From NCBI GenBank assembly GCA_017577615.1, contig PKRE01000004.1:62001-126000 (forward strand): a DNA stretch of 64,000 nucleotides. The letters run 5' to 3'. Numbering within the stretch: the stretch's first letter is position 1; each line of letters begins with the position of its first letter. Under the pieces are notes generated by a model. That model saw only the letters and a list, made by a program, of their open reading frames with translations, was not told the DNA's origin and ran no database searches. The translations under genes were made by a program, and so were the position numbers. Positions 1 through 8,693 of this stretch are shown piece by piece. The DNA comes from Gammaproteobacteria bacterium (GTDB taxonomy: Bacteria; Pseudomonadota; Gammaproteobacteria; Steroidobacterales; Steroidobacteraceae).

Positions 1-1
1 T

Positions 2-400
2 CCCTTCATCCGACTATTCGACGGCGAGTTCACGCTCGATCACGTGCGCAATTGCGTCGTGCGTCTGGAGATCGAAGGCGAAGATGGTTTTCGCCTCGAG
101 GGCTCGAGCACGATGGCGTTGATCTCGCGCGATCCCGAGGAGCTGGTCGCGCAAACGATCGGCGCTCACCATCGTTACCCGGACGGATTCGTCCTGTTCC
201 TCGGGACGATGTTCGCTCCGATCGTCGATCGTGATGCCAAGGGCCTCGGCTTCACGCACAAGCGTAATGATGTCGTGCGTGTGTCGACGCCGCGCTTGGG
301 TATGCTCGTGAACAAGGTCACCACGTGTGAAAGCGCGCCGCCCTGGACTTTCGGCATCGCAGCGCTCATGCGCAACCTTGCAAGTCGGGGGCTGTTGTAG
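2..400 (+). CDS. Fumarylacetoacetate hydrolase family protein, C-terminal part (5' end outside window)
   Basis: An open frame enters from the left edge and gives about 132 residues ending in RNLASRGLL. The run LFDGEFTLDHVRN, the phrase YPDGFVLFLGTMFAP and the late VNKVTTCESAPPWTFG resemble the C-terminal half of the COG3970 FAH family. That family includes Caulobacter XylX, the 2-keto-3-deoxy-xylonate dehydratase of oxidative pentose breakdown. The metal-binding N-terminal half is outside the window, so the exact substrate cannot be read. The downstream 2-ketoglutarate semialdehyde-type dehydrogenase and xylose genes make a 2-keto-3-deoxy-sugar-acid dehydratase the likeliest role (inference). 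The gene converges on the GntR gene. Confidence 0.8.
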   Translation, partial: PFIRLFDGEFTLDHVRNCVVRLEIEGEDGFRLEGSSTMALISRDPEELVAQTIGAHHRYPDGFVLFLGTMFAPIVDRDAKGLGFTHKRNDVVRVSTPRLGMLVNKVTTCESAPPWTFGIAALMRNLASRGLL

Positions 401-466
401 GGGGCGCGGGACTGGGGCTCGGGGTGTGAGCACGAATGAATCGGGAATAGGGGATAGGGAACAGGA
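401..466. repeat. Degenerate intergenic repeat (gctcggggt / gggaatagggg type)
   Basis: The gap between two convergent genes holds G-rich low-complexity words: gggactggggctcggggt, then gggaataggggataggga. Related words recur in at least nine other intergenic gaps of this window. No coding potential is seen. Similar 'gggaatggggaat' strings are common between genes of Xanthomonadaceae (recollection, not checked here). Confidence 0.5.
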
Positions 467-512
467 CAGGCCGCCGCACGTGTCGCGGCCGTAGCGCAAG
501 ACTCCAGGCCCC

Positions 513-1271
513 TCAAATCGCTCTTCGTTTCTCGAGCTCCTCTCGTTTGGCGGCAACTTCAGAGCGTGCGCGTTCGAGCGCGTCCATCTCAGTCGCTGCC
601 AGCATGGCGTTCATGACGCGATCGAGATGGCTGCGCATGGCGGCACGGGCGGCTTGCGGGTCGCGTGCTTTGAGTGCTTTCAATATCAGGCTGTGCTCGT
701 CGTAACGTGGCTGCACGCCAGCATCGCGCGCGCGGTCGAACATCTTCTGACACATCGGCGACTTGTAGCGCATGTCCCAGAGATTCTCGATGACGGTCGC
801 GATGGCCGAGTTGCGCGTTGCCTCGGCGATCGTGATGTGAAAGTCGCGATCGGCGCGTTCGCCTACTTCGCTGCTGGTGTTCGCGCCGAGAATCGCCAGC
901 AACGATTCGAGCTTGGCGATTTCCTCATCGGTAATGATCGCTGCCGCGAGCGCCGCCGCTTCGCCTTCGAATAGACGTCGCGCTTCAGTGACCTCGAACG
1001 GCCCGATGTCCTGCTCATTCGAGCTCGTATCGGGCGGAGCGGTGTCCACGACGTAGATGCCGGAGCCGCGTCGCGCTTCGACGATCCCGCGGATTTCGAG
1101 CGCGATCATCGCTTCTCGGACGGTCGGACGACTCACACCGAATTCTTCGGCGAGCTCTCGCTCCGGTGGCAATCGCTCGCCGCGAGGATACTTCCCGCTA
1201 CGGATCCTCGCCACGATCGCGTTGGCGACACGCTGATAGAGCTTGGGGCTAGAACCGATTTCAATTTCCAT
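513..1271 (-). CDS. GntR/FadR-family (FCD domain) transcriptional regulator
   Basis: A 252-residue DNA-binding regulator. A winged helix-turn-helix spans about residues 10-75, with the typical LPPERELAEEFGVSRPTVREA stretch (cut here to its family signature), followed by an FCD ligand domain at about 93-220. The FCD metal-site residues are visible as D141, H145, H193 and H215, so it probably senses a carboxylated sugar or sugar acid through a bound metal. It is divergent from the TonB-dependent receptor gene, and two TGGTCAGGCCA sites lie in the shared intergenic region. It is most simply a local repressor of this catabolic locus (inference). The ATG at 1271 is the start; its ribosome binding site is weak. 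Confidence 0.93.
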   Translation of the reverse strand: MEIEIGSSPKLYQRVANAIVARIRSGKYPRGERLPPERELAEEFGVSRPTVREAMIALEIRGIVEARRGSGIYVVDTAPPDTSSNEQDIGPFEVTEARRLFEGEAAALAAAIITDEEIAKLESLLAILGANTSSEVGERADRDFHITIAEATRNSAIATVIENLWDMRYKSPMCQKMFDRARDAGVQPRYDEHSLILKALKARDPQAARAAMRSHLDRVMNAMLAATEMDALERARSEVAAKREELEKRRAI

Positions 1272-1339
1272 TGATTAGCGATTTCGTATTGCTCGATATC
1301 GAACTGGTGGCGGCTTCAAGCGATTGTATCTGTAGCCAT

Positions 1340-1371
1340 ACGCAGAATCGAATTCCATTGGTCAGGCCAAT
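1340..1371. promoter_or_regulatory. Candidate GntR operator, copy 1
   Basis: ATTGGTCAGGCCAAT at 1357-1371 has perfect 5-bp inverted arms around TCAGG and resembles FadR/FCD-type operators of the TGGTCnGACCA kind. It is preceded by the 12-mer ACGCAGAATCGA at 1340-1351, and the same pair of words recurs at 1522-1547. It lies about 85 bp upstream of the GntR start, where it could serve autoregulation. Confidence 0.55.
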
Positions 1372-1500
1372 GTCGAAAATCTCTTTATGACAGCGATGGA
1401 CTTCTTCCGTTTTGATCGTGGCGCCGATGCACCACCATAAGCGCCCTATTCATAAGGGCAATTTCGCACTGCTGTCCGGCTTGTTGCTAATCCGACGCAA

Positions 1501-1547
1501 TTGACACCGCTTTCTAGGGCGACGCAGAATCGACACTGGTCAGGCCA
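1501..1547 (+). promoter_or_regulatory. Candidate sigma-70 promoter of the TonB receptor gene with GntR operator copy 2
   Basis: TTGACA at 1501-1506 is followed after 18 bp by CAGAAT (1525-1530), a plausible -35/-10 pair. TGGTCAGGCCA at 1537-1547 would fall at the transcription start. The 12-mer ACGCAGAATCGA at 1522-1533 repeats copy 1 exactly. This is the layout expected for repression by the adjacent FCD regulator. The rest of the 565-bp gap holds no convincing gene. Confidence 0.5.
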
Positions 1548-1836
1548 CCTTGGACTATGCGCGGTGGCTTCAATGGGGGCAATACGCAGCGTTGCTGAGC
1601 GACCTGGGCCGTGCGAGCGTCGTATTCGAATCCACACGAATGTTCGGTCCTGCCACGGGCCCGCCGCTCACGGTGGTTGCAGCTCTCGTCGAAGAGGGCT
1701 GACGCTGCATGCGCCGGTTCGCGGCGCGGTTGTGTCCTCAACGCGCGATTCCTCTCAGCACGAGCTGGCTCATGCGTGCGCGAGGGTTGCTATTGCAGCT
1801 GAGCTTGAGTCTTGGATCCTTAGCGGAGGACACCCT

Positions 1837-4800
1837 GTGAGAAAGAAGAATCCCTATCTCCTCAGCAGTATGGGCGTGCTCGGCCTGTGCATGACGGCAA
1901 CAGGTATGGCGCAATCGCAAACGAGCACGAGCGGTCAGGAGCTCGAAGAGATCATCGTGACGGGCTTTCGTCAGAGCTTGCAGAGCTCGACGGACGCCAA
2001 GCGCGAGTCGGTGGGGTTCACGGATTCGATCTTCGCCGAAGACATCGGCAAGTTCCCCGATACGAACATCGCTGAGTCCTTCCAGCGCATCCCGGGGATT
2101 CAGATCAATCGCGAGATCAGCGGCGAAGGCACGACGGTCGCGATCCGCGGCTTGAACACGAACTTCACCAAGGTACTGTTGAACAACGCGCCTGTCGCGG
2201 TGGCATCCTCCTCGCAAGAAGGGGCGAGCGCCAACCGCGAAGTGCCGCTCGACATGTTCCCGCCGGAGTTGTTCTCGCAATTGAACGTTTCCAAGACCTC
2301 TTCGGCGGAGATGGTCGAAGGCGGTGCTGCCGGCAGTATCAACATGCGAATGGCACGGCCTTTCGATCGCGAGGGTCCGCGTCTCACTTACTCGATTCAA
2401 GGCACGGACAACAGCAATGCGGACGATCTCGGCGCGCGCGCATCGTTGATCGCCAGCAACACGTGGGACACCTTCGGCGCCCTGTTCGGCGTGACCGCCG
2501 TGCGTAACAGGATCGCAACCACGGGTTTCGAAACGATCGGCTGGGCAAGCCTGTCGCTCACTCAGGACCAGTGCGGCGGTGCAGGTCAACCGTGTAACAC
2601 GACCGGCGGCAACGGGCCTGCGACACCGCCGACCGTGCCCGACAATGCCAGCACCCGCGGCGCGGGACTGACGCCCGGCGACGTGATCGACAATGCGTGG
2701 TTGCTCGCAAACAATCCGGGACGCACGATCCAGCAGATCGACAACGCGGTGATCCCGCGTCTTGGTCGACCGATGTTCGAGGTCGGCGACAAGGATCGTT
2801 ACAACGCAGTGCTCAGTCTCGAGTTCAGGCCGAACGACAACCTGCATTTCTATGTCGACTCTATGTACGGCAAGCAGGAAAGCGAGTTCGATCGAGTCGA
2901 CATCATGTGGGGCGTGCGCGCCGGCAGCCAGGGCGGTTTCATCATCCCGACGAACCTGGAAGTCGATCGTGAAGACTGCAGCGAAGGTTGTGTGGTCACA
3001 AGTGGTGTGTTCCCGAACTCGCTGTGGATGCTCGAGTATCGGCCATACTTCGAGGACACGGAGTTTTGGGGTACCAACCCCGGCCTTAATTGGCAAATCA
3101 ACGACAAGCTGAACCTCGACCTTCAGGCCAACTACACCAAGAGCGAGTTCGAGCGCGAGTCGCCGACGGTGCTAGTGATCTCGGATGTCACCACGATCAC
3201 ATACCGGAACGACGGCCGCATCCCGCAGATGTCTTCCAGCGTGGACATCAACGATCCGGCGAACTTCCGTTGGCTCACGCCTGGTCGTGGTCGCGTGCCT
3301 CCGTCCGATGACGTGGGTCGCGTCAACGTTCCTGTCGAGGAGCGCGAAGCCGAGACGAAGGGTGCTCGTTTCGCTCTGACGTGGGGCGACGAGCAGTTGA
3401 ATCTGAAGTTCGGCGCTGCCTACGACGAGATCTCGCGCGACATCAGAGCTCGCGGCAACGACGCGTTGTGGCAGGCTGCCGTTTGCGGCGGCAATCCGGC
3501 GAACATTGCTCAACAGCCGAACAGTCAGCCGCCGTGCCGCGGCGAGACTGCGGCCGAGATCGTGCCCGGCGTCGGTGGTTATCCCGACTACGCCGCGCCG
3601 TACCAGGGGTCGCTCATTCCGAACGCCGCCGTGCCGAGCTATTTGCGCCCGACCAAGTACGGCTTCGTCACGGTCGATTGGAAATCCTTCGCGCGCGATT
3701 CGAACTATGCGCACTACCGCGACACGGCGCCGGAAGCCGGCGGTCTGCCGACCACGGCTAGCTGGGGCTCGATCTCGGAGGAAGCGACTGCACTGTTTGC
3801 GCAGCTCAATGGCGACTTCAACATCGGCGATCAGCGTCTGCGCTACAACGTCGGCGTGCGTTGGGTGAGGACTGATCAATCCGTGACGTCGCGTCTGACT
3901 GCCCCCGATCCCGCCAATGCCACGTTGCCTGACGGTCAGCGTCTGCCGGATGTGGCCACGTACGTCACGCTCGAGAGAGACTACGAGAACTGGCTGCCGT
4001 CGGCGAACCTGGCGTGGAACGTGACCGAGAACGCGATCGTGCGAGCGGCGCTTTCTCGGACGATGACGCGAGCGAATCCGACCGAGATGCTGCTCGGCTT
4101 GTCGATTGGCAATGCTGACGTCTCGCAAGTGACGCTCGGCAATCCGGACCTCGATCCGTACCTGTCGGACAACATCGACATCGGCTTCGAGTACTACACG
4201 GGTCGCGAGGGTTACTTCGGTGTCACGGCATTCCGCAAGGGCATCGAAGGCTTCACGCAGCGGCAGTCACGCAACGTCACGTTCGGTGACCTGGCCGAGT
4301 ACGGTGTGACGCTCGAGTCGTTGAGTCAGCAGCAGCGCGATGCAGTGCTGGCGCGCGGCGGTAACGATGCCTTCGTGGAGCTGCGCCAGACGGTGAACGC
4401 CAGCGGTCGCTTGACGATCAACGGCCTGGAGTTCAACTGGGTGCAGCCGCTCGATTTCCTGCTCGAGGGCACTGCGCTCGAGGGTCTGGGCTTCACGGCG
4501 AACTATACGATCATCGATCAGAAGGGCGAGGGTGCCGCGCCAGCCATTGCGGTCGGCGTGCCGCCCGAGAGCTACAACGCCACGCTGTACTACGACAACC
4601 GCGGCGTGAGCGCACGACTGTCGGTGACGCATAGCCAAGGCTCGCAAGCGAGCGGACCCAACAGCAATCAGCAGGGTGTGATCGGCGCCGAGCTCTTCAG
4701 CGACGACTACACCCAGTGGGACTTCTCGTCGATCTTCGATCTCGCGCAGATGTTCGGCTGGTCCTCGTGGGTGCCGCAGCTGACGATCGACGTGATCAAC

Positions 4801-4905
4801 ATCACCGAGGAGAAGCGTCGCTCTTACCAGCAATTCCCGAACGCGACGTTCACGTTGTTCGATTCGGGCAGAACGGTGATGGTCGGTCTGCGCGGGACGT
4901 TCTGA
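1837..4905 (+). CDS. TonB-dependent outer-membrane receptor
   Basis: A 1022-residue ligand-gated outer-membrane porin powered by TonB. A signal peptide ends near residue 25 (TGMA^Q). A TonB box-like EEIIVTG lies at about 37-43, then a plug domain with FPDTNIAESFQRIPG and VAIRGLNTNF, then a long beta-barrel ending in an aromatic residue (GLRGTF). I place the start at GTG 1837 because AGCGGAGGA lies six bases upstream and the signal peptide begins there. The same frame stays open further upstream, but that part is arginine-rich and non-signal-like. The size and plug resemble the Xanthomonas/Caulobacter sugar and oligosaccharide receptors. Position beside GntR and pentose enzymes suggests plant-derived sugar uptake (inference). 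Confidence 0.93.
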   Translation: MRKKNPYLLSSMGVLGLCMTATGMAQSQTSTSGQELEEIIVTGFRQSLQSSTDAKRESVGFTDSIFAEDIGKFPDTNIAESFQRIPGIQINREISGEGTTVAIRGLNTNFTKVLLNNAPVAVASSSQEGASANREVPLDMFPPELFSQLNVSKTSSAEMVEGGAAGSINMRMARPFDREGPRLTYSIQGTDNSNADDLGARASLIASNTWDTFGALFGVTAVRNRIATTGFETIGWASLSLTQDQCGGAGQPCNTTGGNGPATPPTVPDNASTRGAGLTPGDVIDNAWLLANNPGRTIQQIDNAVIPRLGRPMFEVGDKDRYNAVLSLEFRPNDNLHFYVDSMYGKQESEFDRVDIMWGVRAGSQGGFIIPTNLEVDREDCSEGCVVTSGVFPNSLWMLEYRPYFEDTEFWGTNPGLNWQINDKLNLDLQANYTKSEFERESPTVLVISDVTTITYRNDGRIPQMSSSVDINDPANFRWLTPGRGRVPPSDDVGRVNVPVEEREAETKGARFALTWGDEQLNLKFGAAYDEISRDIRARGNDALWQAAVCGGNPANIAQQPNSQPPCRGETAAEIVPGVGGYPDYAAPYQGSLIPNAAVPSYLRPTKYGFVTVDWKSFARDSNYAHYRDTAPEAGGLPTTASWGSISEEATALFAQLNGDFNIGDQRLRYNVGVRWVRTDQSVTSRLTAPDPANATLPDGQRLPDVATYVTLERDYENWLPSANLAWNVTENAIVRAALSRTMTRANPTEMLLGLSIGNADVSQVTLGNPDLDPYLSDNIDIGFEYYTGREGYFGVTAFRKGIEGFTQRQSRNVTFGDLAEYGVTLESLSQQQRDAVLARGGNDAFVELRQTVNASGRLTINGLEFNWVQPLDFLLEGTALEGLGFTANYTIIDQKGEGAAPAIAVGVPPESYNATLYYDNRGVSARLSVTHSQGSQASGPNSNQQGVIGAELFSDDYTQWDFSSIFDLAQMFGWSSWVPQLTIDVINITEEKRRSYQQFPNATFTLFDSGRTVMVGLRGTF

Positions 4906-4910
4906 GCGTG

Positions 4911-4985
4911 GAGGCGTGGGGCTCGGGCTAGCGTTGGGCGCGGGATGCGTGCCGACGCCGGGCCGAGGTCCAGCCCCAGCTCTGG
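4911..4985. repeat. Degenerate intergenic repeat (ggggctcgggct type)
   Basis: The words ggggctcgggcta, gttgggcgcggga and cagccccagctctgg follow the receptor gene and belong to the same degenerate G-rich or C-rich family seen in other gaps. No coding signal is seen. Confidence 0.4.
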
Positions 4986-5032
4986 CCTGTGATCTGTGTA
5001 TTCTCGCCCTGAAAACGAGTGGCTCGGTGCAC

Positions 5033-5050
5033 GCTCGGCGCGCGCCGAGC
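5033..5050. terminator. Perfect 18-bp palindrome between convergent genes
   Basis: GCTCGGCGCGCGCCGAGC is a perfect palindrome two bases from the LysR stop codon, between two convergent genes. It could form a strong hairpin, but no T-run follows on either strand. A terminator role is therefore uncertain. Confidence 0.35.
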
Positions 5051-5052
5051 CC

Positions 5053-6024
5053 TCAATCCGCCTGTCGCTGCGCGCGCAGCGGCACACCGTATGCTGCGCT
5101 CGCGGTCTTGCGCAGAGCCTCCAATACCTTCGTCGCAGCCGGAGAGAGCAGGCGGTCCTTACGCAAGATGAGGCCGAACGGCTCCATCGCGCACGGCAGA
5201 TCGAACGGTACGATCGCAACCATTCCGTGCTCGGCGTAGTACTGGGCGATGTCGGTCGCAACGACTGCGATGAAGTCGCTCTCCTGCAGCATCTTGGTGA
5301 TGAACATCAACGATGCACTCTCGACCACCACACGCGGTCCGTCGAGGCCGGCCTGTCGAAACATCTGATCGAACGGACGCCGCAGCACGCTGCCGACGGG
5401 CGGGATGACCCAATGGGCTTGCTCGAGTCGCGCCAGGGTCAGATTCTGCTCTGCGAGCAGCGGATGATCGGGTCGCGCAATGACACTCACCGGCTCGTCG
5501 GAGAGTCGCTCGAAGCGTAGCTGGTCACTGTCGAAACGCTCGACGACGCGGCCGATCACCATATCGAGCTCGCCGCGCCCCAGGCGCTCGAGGAGCACGT
5601 CGCTCGTTTCGATGTGCACCGAGATTTGCAGGTGCGGTTGCTCGCGCTTGACCAGCGAGATCGCCTCCGGAAGCACCGACAGACCTGGCGATGTCACCGA
5701 GCCAATGCCCACGCGCCCGAATTGCCCGGCTTTCAGCAAATCCAGCTCCTCGCCGGCCTCCTCGAGCGTTGCAAGGATCATGCGCGCATGGCGAATCAAC
5801 GATTCGCCGTACCACGTCGGCCGCATGCCGCGCGAATGGCGCTCGAACAGCTCGACGCCGAGCATATCCTCCAAGTCTTTCAGAAGCTTTGAGGCGCCGG
5901 GTTGTGCCATGCGCAACAACTCTGACGCTCGATGGATGTTGCCTTCGTCCGCAAGTGCGACGAGCAGCAACAACTGACGTGGCTTCAGGCGAGCGCGCAA
6001 GTACCAGGGCAGGGGAGTCAACAT
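5053..6024 (-). CDS. LysR-family transcriptional regulator, GbpR-like
   Basis: A 323-residue LysR regulator. The start MLTPLPWYLRARLKPRQL followed by a helix-turn-helix at about residues 14-72 (NIHRASELL, QPGASKLLKDLE) closely resembles GbpR, the Agrobacterium galactose-binding-protein regulator. A periplasmic-binding-protein-like effector domain fills the rest. The frame is open 34 codons further upstream, but that part is polar and unrelated to the family, so ATG at 6024 is preferred. It diverges from the aldehyde dehydrogenase gene and probably controls it together with the GguC-like gene in response to a sugar or sugar acid (inference). Confidence 0.9.
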   Translation of the reverse strand: MLTPLPWYLRARLKPRQLLLLVALADEGNIHRASELLRMAQPGASKLLKDLEDMLGVELFERHSRGMRPTWYGESLIRHARMILATLEEAGEELDLLKAGQFGRVGIGSVTSPGLSVLPEAISLVKREQPHLQISVHIETSDVLLERLGRGELDMVIGRVVERFDSDQLRFERLSDEPVSVIARPDHPLLAEQNLTLARLEQAHWVIPPVGSVLRRPFDQMFRQAGLDGPRVVVESASLMFITKMLQESDFIAVVATDIAQYYAEHGMVAIVPFDLPCAMEPFGLILRKDRLLSPAATKVLEALRKTASAAYGVPLRAQRQAD

Positions 6025-6125
6025 AGGTCGCTTCACGGCTTGATAATTGTTTGTGTATTGAATCTGCCTCTTTCCATATTTGTTTGCAATCTCTTTTGGG
6101 CGAGAATCAATATCAGAATTCATCA

Positions 6126-6142
6126 ACGGGTTGACTACCCGT
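6126..6142. promoter_or_regulatory. Inverted repeat over a possible -35 box, LysR/ALDH intergenic region
   Basis: ACGGGT-N5-ACCCGT is a perfect 6-bp inverted repeat overlapping TTGACT (6131-6136), in an AT-rich 194-bp divergent region. It is a candidate binding site for the adjacent LysR protein or another regulator. The -10 (GAGAGT, about 6154) is weak. Confidence 0.35.
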
Positions 6143-6218
6143 GGGCACGGTTCGAGAGTGCTTGCTCAATCAGGCGGTATGCCAACGAGCAAGCGACGGC
6201 GCATGAGGGATCACCAAG

Positions 6219-7646
6219 GTGGTTAAGGGTCACTTCATCAACGGAACGTGGCGCGCCGGCACCACCGGCAAGCCGAACATCAATCCGTCCGACCTATCGG
6301 ACGTCGTCGGCGAGTATGTCGAGGGCGGACAGGCGGAGGCACAGGAGGCGATCGCTGCTGCAAAAGCGGCCTTTCCGAGCTGGGCGAATGCGTCGCCGCA
6401 GGTGCGCTCGGACGTGCTCGATAAGGCCGGCACGCAGATCTTAGAGCGTCGCGAGGAGCTCGGTCGCCTGCTCGCCCGCGAAGAAGGCAAGACACTGCCG
6501 GAAGCGATCGGCGAAGTCACGCGCGCGGGTCATATTTTCAAGTACTTTGCCGGCGAAGCCTTGCGTTTGAACGGCGAGGTGCTGCCCTCTGTCCGGCCCG
6601 GGCTCGAGGTGCAGATCTTTCGTCAGCCGCTCGGTGTGATCGGGCTCATCACGCCGTGGAATTTTCCAATTGCCATCCCTGCGTGGAAGCTGGCTCCCGC
6701 ATTGGCATACGGCAACACGGTCGTGCTCAAGCCCGCAGATCTCACGCCCGCGAGCGCATGGGCCCTTTTTGAGATCCTCGAGCGTGCGGGCTTGCCGCCG
6801 GGCGTGGCGAATCTCGTGTTCGGGCGCGGCAGCACCGTGGGTCAGGCACTGATCGAGTCGCCTGACGTCAATGCCATCAGCATCACGGGCTCGGTGGCCA
6901 CGGGACGCGCGGTCGTGGCCCGATGCGCCGAGCTCGGCAAGCGTGTGCAGGCCGAGATGGGTGGCAAGAACCCGATGATCGTGCTCGACGATGCGGATTT
7001 GGACGTCGCAGTCAATGCGTCGATCAACGGTGCCTTCTTCTCGACCGGTCAGCGCTGCACGGCGTCGTCGCGCTTGATCGTGACCGAAGGCATTTATGAG
7101 CGCTTCGTCGCCGCCATGAAGGAGAAGACACTCGCGCTCAGAGTCGGCCATGCGCTCGATCCGCAGACTGAGATCGGGCCGGTCGTCGATCAATCGCAAT
7201 TCGAACGCAATCTTTCGTATCTCGACGTGGCGCGACAGGAAGGCGCAGAAGTCATCGGCGGGGATGTGCTCGAGCGACCGACGCGTGGCTACTACATGCA
7301 GCCCGCGCTGTTCCTGAACACGACTCCCGACATGCGCGTCAATCGCGAAGAGATCTTCGGGCCGATTGCCTCGATCATTCGCGTCAAGGATTACGAAGAG
7401 GCGCTCGCCATCGCCAACGATACGCCATTCGGTTTGTCTGCAGGTATTTGCACGAAGTCTCTTGCGATCGCGCAGCACTTCAAGCGCCACGCGGCTGCAG
7501 GGCTCGTGATGATCAATGCGCCGACCGCGGGCGTCGACTATCACGTGCCGTTCGGCGGCATCAAGGGCTCGAACTATGGGCCGCGCGAGCAGGGCAGCTA
7601 CGCACGTGAGTTCTACACCACGGTGAAGACTGTTTATGTTGCGTGA
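6219..7646 (+). CDS. NAD(P)-dependent aldehyde dehydrogenase, probably 2-ketoglutarate semialdehyde type
   Basis: A 475-residue cytoplasmic aldehyde dehydrogenase. The family residues are all present: oxyanion Asn148 in PWNF, cofactor Lys171 in VVLKPA, general base Glu246 in AEMGGKNP, nucleophile Cys280 in GQRCTAS and Glu378 in REEIFGP. Length is normal for the ALDH superfamily. It begins at GTG 6219 with GAGGGA eight bases upstream. Its stop lies nine bases before the next start, so the two are one transcript. Oxidation of 2-ketoglutarate semialdehyde to 2-oxoglutarate is inferred from the neighbouring FAH-type enzymes and pentose genes; glycolaldehyde, lactaldehyde or succinate semialdehyde are alternatives. 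Confidence 0.9.
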   Translation: MVKGHFINGTWRAGTTGKPNINPSDLSDVVGEYVEGGQAEAQEAIAAAKAAFPSWANASPQVRSDVLDKAGTQILERREELGRLLAREEGKTLPEAIGEVTRAGHIFKYFAGEALRLNGEVLPSVRPGLEVQIFRQPLGVIGLITPWNFPIAIPAWKLAPALAYGNTVVLKPADLTPASAWALFEILERAGLPPGVANLVFGRGSTVGQALIESPDVNAISITGSVATGRAVVARCAELGKRVQAEMGGKNPMIVLDDADLDVAVNASINGAFFSTGQRCTASSRLIVTEGIYERFVAAMKEKTLALRVGHALDPQTEIGPVVDQSQFERNLSYLDVARQEGAEVIGGDVLERPTRGYYMQPALFLNTTPDMRVNREEIFGPIASIIRVKDYEEALAIANDTPFGLSAGICTKSLAIAQHFKRHAAAGLVMINAPTAGVDYHVPFGGIKGSNYGPREQGSYAREFYTTVKTVYVA

Positions 7647-7655
7647 GGTGACTGC

Positions 7656-8651
7656 GTGCGCCTGATCCAATACGTCGACGACCGAGGTGCATTGCGCGTC
7701 GGCCGTATAGAAGGCGATCGCGTGCTGCAGGTCGCGGGGTTCGACTCGATGTACGAGCTTGCCCTGCAGGCCATTGCGCGTGGCACCACGCTCGAAGCGT
7801 TGGTGGAGGCGTCCGCAACGGCGTCTGAGGAATCCTACGAAGAGCTGCGTCGCTCGCTGCGGGTGCGTCCTCCATTGACGCATCCGGACGCCGCGCATTG
7901 TCTCGTGTCCGGCACTGGGTTGACTCATCTGGGCAGCGCCGAGACGCGCGATGCCATGCACAAGAAGCTGTCGGGAAGCGCGGGCGACCTTACCGACTCC
8001 ATGCGCCTTTTCAAGCTGGGCCTGGAAGGAGGCAAACCTGCGCCGGGCGAAGTGGGAGTGCAGCCCGAGTGGTTCTACAAGGGCGACGGGAGCGTGCTGG
8101 TGAACCCGGGTGCGCCGTTGACCCGACCTGCCTTTGCGCTCGATGGGGGGGAAGAGCCGGAGCTCGTCGGCTTGTATGTGATCGGCCCGGATGCCGTTCC
8201 GTATCGGCTTGGCTTCGCGCTCGGCAACGAGTTCTCGGACCACGTCATGGAGCGGCAGAATTATTTGTATCTCGCACATTCGAAGCTGCGCCAATGTGCC
8301 GTCGGGCCCGAGCTGCGAACCGGGCCTTTACCGCCCCACCTGGAAGGGCGCAGTCGGATCCGAAGAGGAGCGGAGGTGGTCTGGGAAAAGCCGTTCTTCA
8401 CCGGCGAGGCGAACATGTGTCACTCGCTTGCCAATCTCGAGTACCACCACTTCAAGTATTCTGAGCATCGTCGACCGCTCGATGTTCACCTGCATTTCTT
8501 CGGGACCGCTACTCTGAGCTTTGCCGATAGCGTGCGCGTGCAGCCGGGCGATGTGTTCGAGATCGAGCTCGCTGAGTTCGGCGCGCCGCTCACGAACACG
8601 TTGCGTGCGGGGGATGACACGTTCACAGTCGGCCAAGTGCGCGCGCTGTGA
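7656..8651 (+). CDS. GguC/AraD1 family (fumarylacetoacetate hydrolase-like) protein
   Basis: A 331-residue protein resembling the GguC/AraD1 branch of the FAH superfamily, often found with L-arabinose, D-galactose or xylose catabolic genes. Visible family features are the FKLGLEGGKPAPGEVGVQPE stretch, WFYKGDGSVLVNPG, an acidic GFALGNEFSDHVMER metal-site region and GEANMCHSLANLE. Translation starts at GTG 7656 with GAGGTG overlapping the end of the upstream ALDH gene. Members have been linked to dehydration or hydrolysis of 2-keto-3-deoxy-sugar acids, but the reaction is not established from sequence. Paired with the ALDH it fits the end of an oxidative pentose pathway. Confidence 0.82.
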   Translation: MRLIQYVDDRGALRVGRIEGDRVLQVAGFDSMYELALQAIARGTTLEALVEASATASEESYEELRRSLRVRPPLTHPDAAHCLVSGTGLTHLGSAETRDAMHKKLSGSAGDLTDSMRLFKLGLEGGKPAPGEVGVQPEWFYKGDGSVLVNPGAPLTRPAFALDGGEEPELVGLYVIGPDAVPYRLGFALGNEFSDHVMERQNYLYLAHSKLRQCAVGPELRTGPLPPHLEGRSRIRRGAEVVWEKPFFTGEANMCHSLANLEYHHFKYSEHRRPLDVHLHFFGTATLSFADSVRVQPGDVFEIELAEFGAPLTNTLRAGDDTFTVGQVRAL

Positions 8652-8693
8652 AACAAATCCGCCGCCGCGTAGGCCTTCCGGGCACGAGTCAGG

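Noticed and set aside
1501..1836. N-terminal extension of the TonB receptor by 112 codons
   Set aside because: It covers the promoter and operator region, and the signal peptide and ribosome binding site fix the start at 1837.
1738..3096. 452-codon minus-strand frame opposite the TonB receptor
   Set aside because: It mirrors the receptor codons in GC-rich DNA, is rich in Arg/His/Ala and has no family motif. The plus-strand protein is unmistakable.
6441..8294. 617-codon minus-strand frame opposite the ALDH and GguC-like genes
   Set aside because: It is an antisense shadow of two well-supported genes, with low-complexity composition and no recognisable domain.
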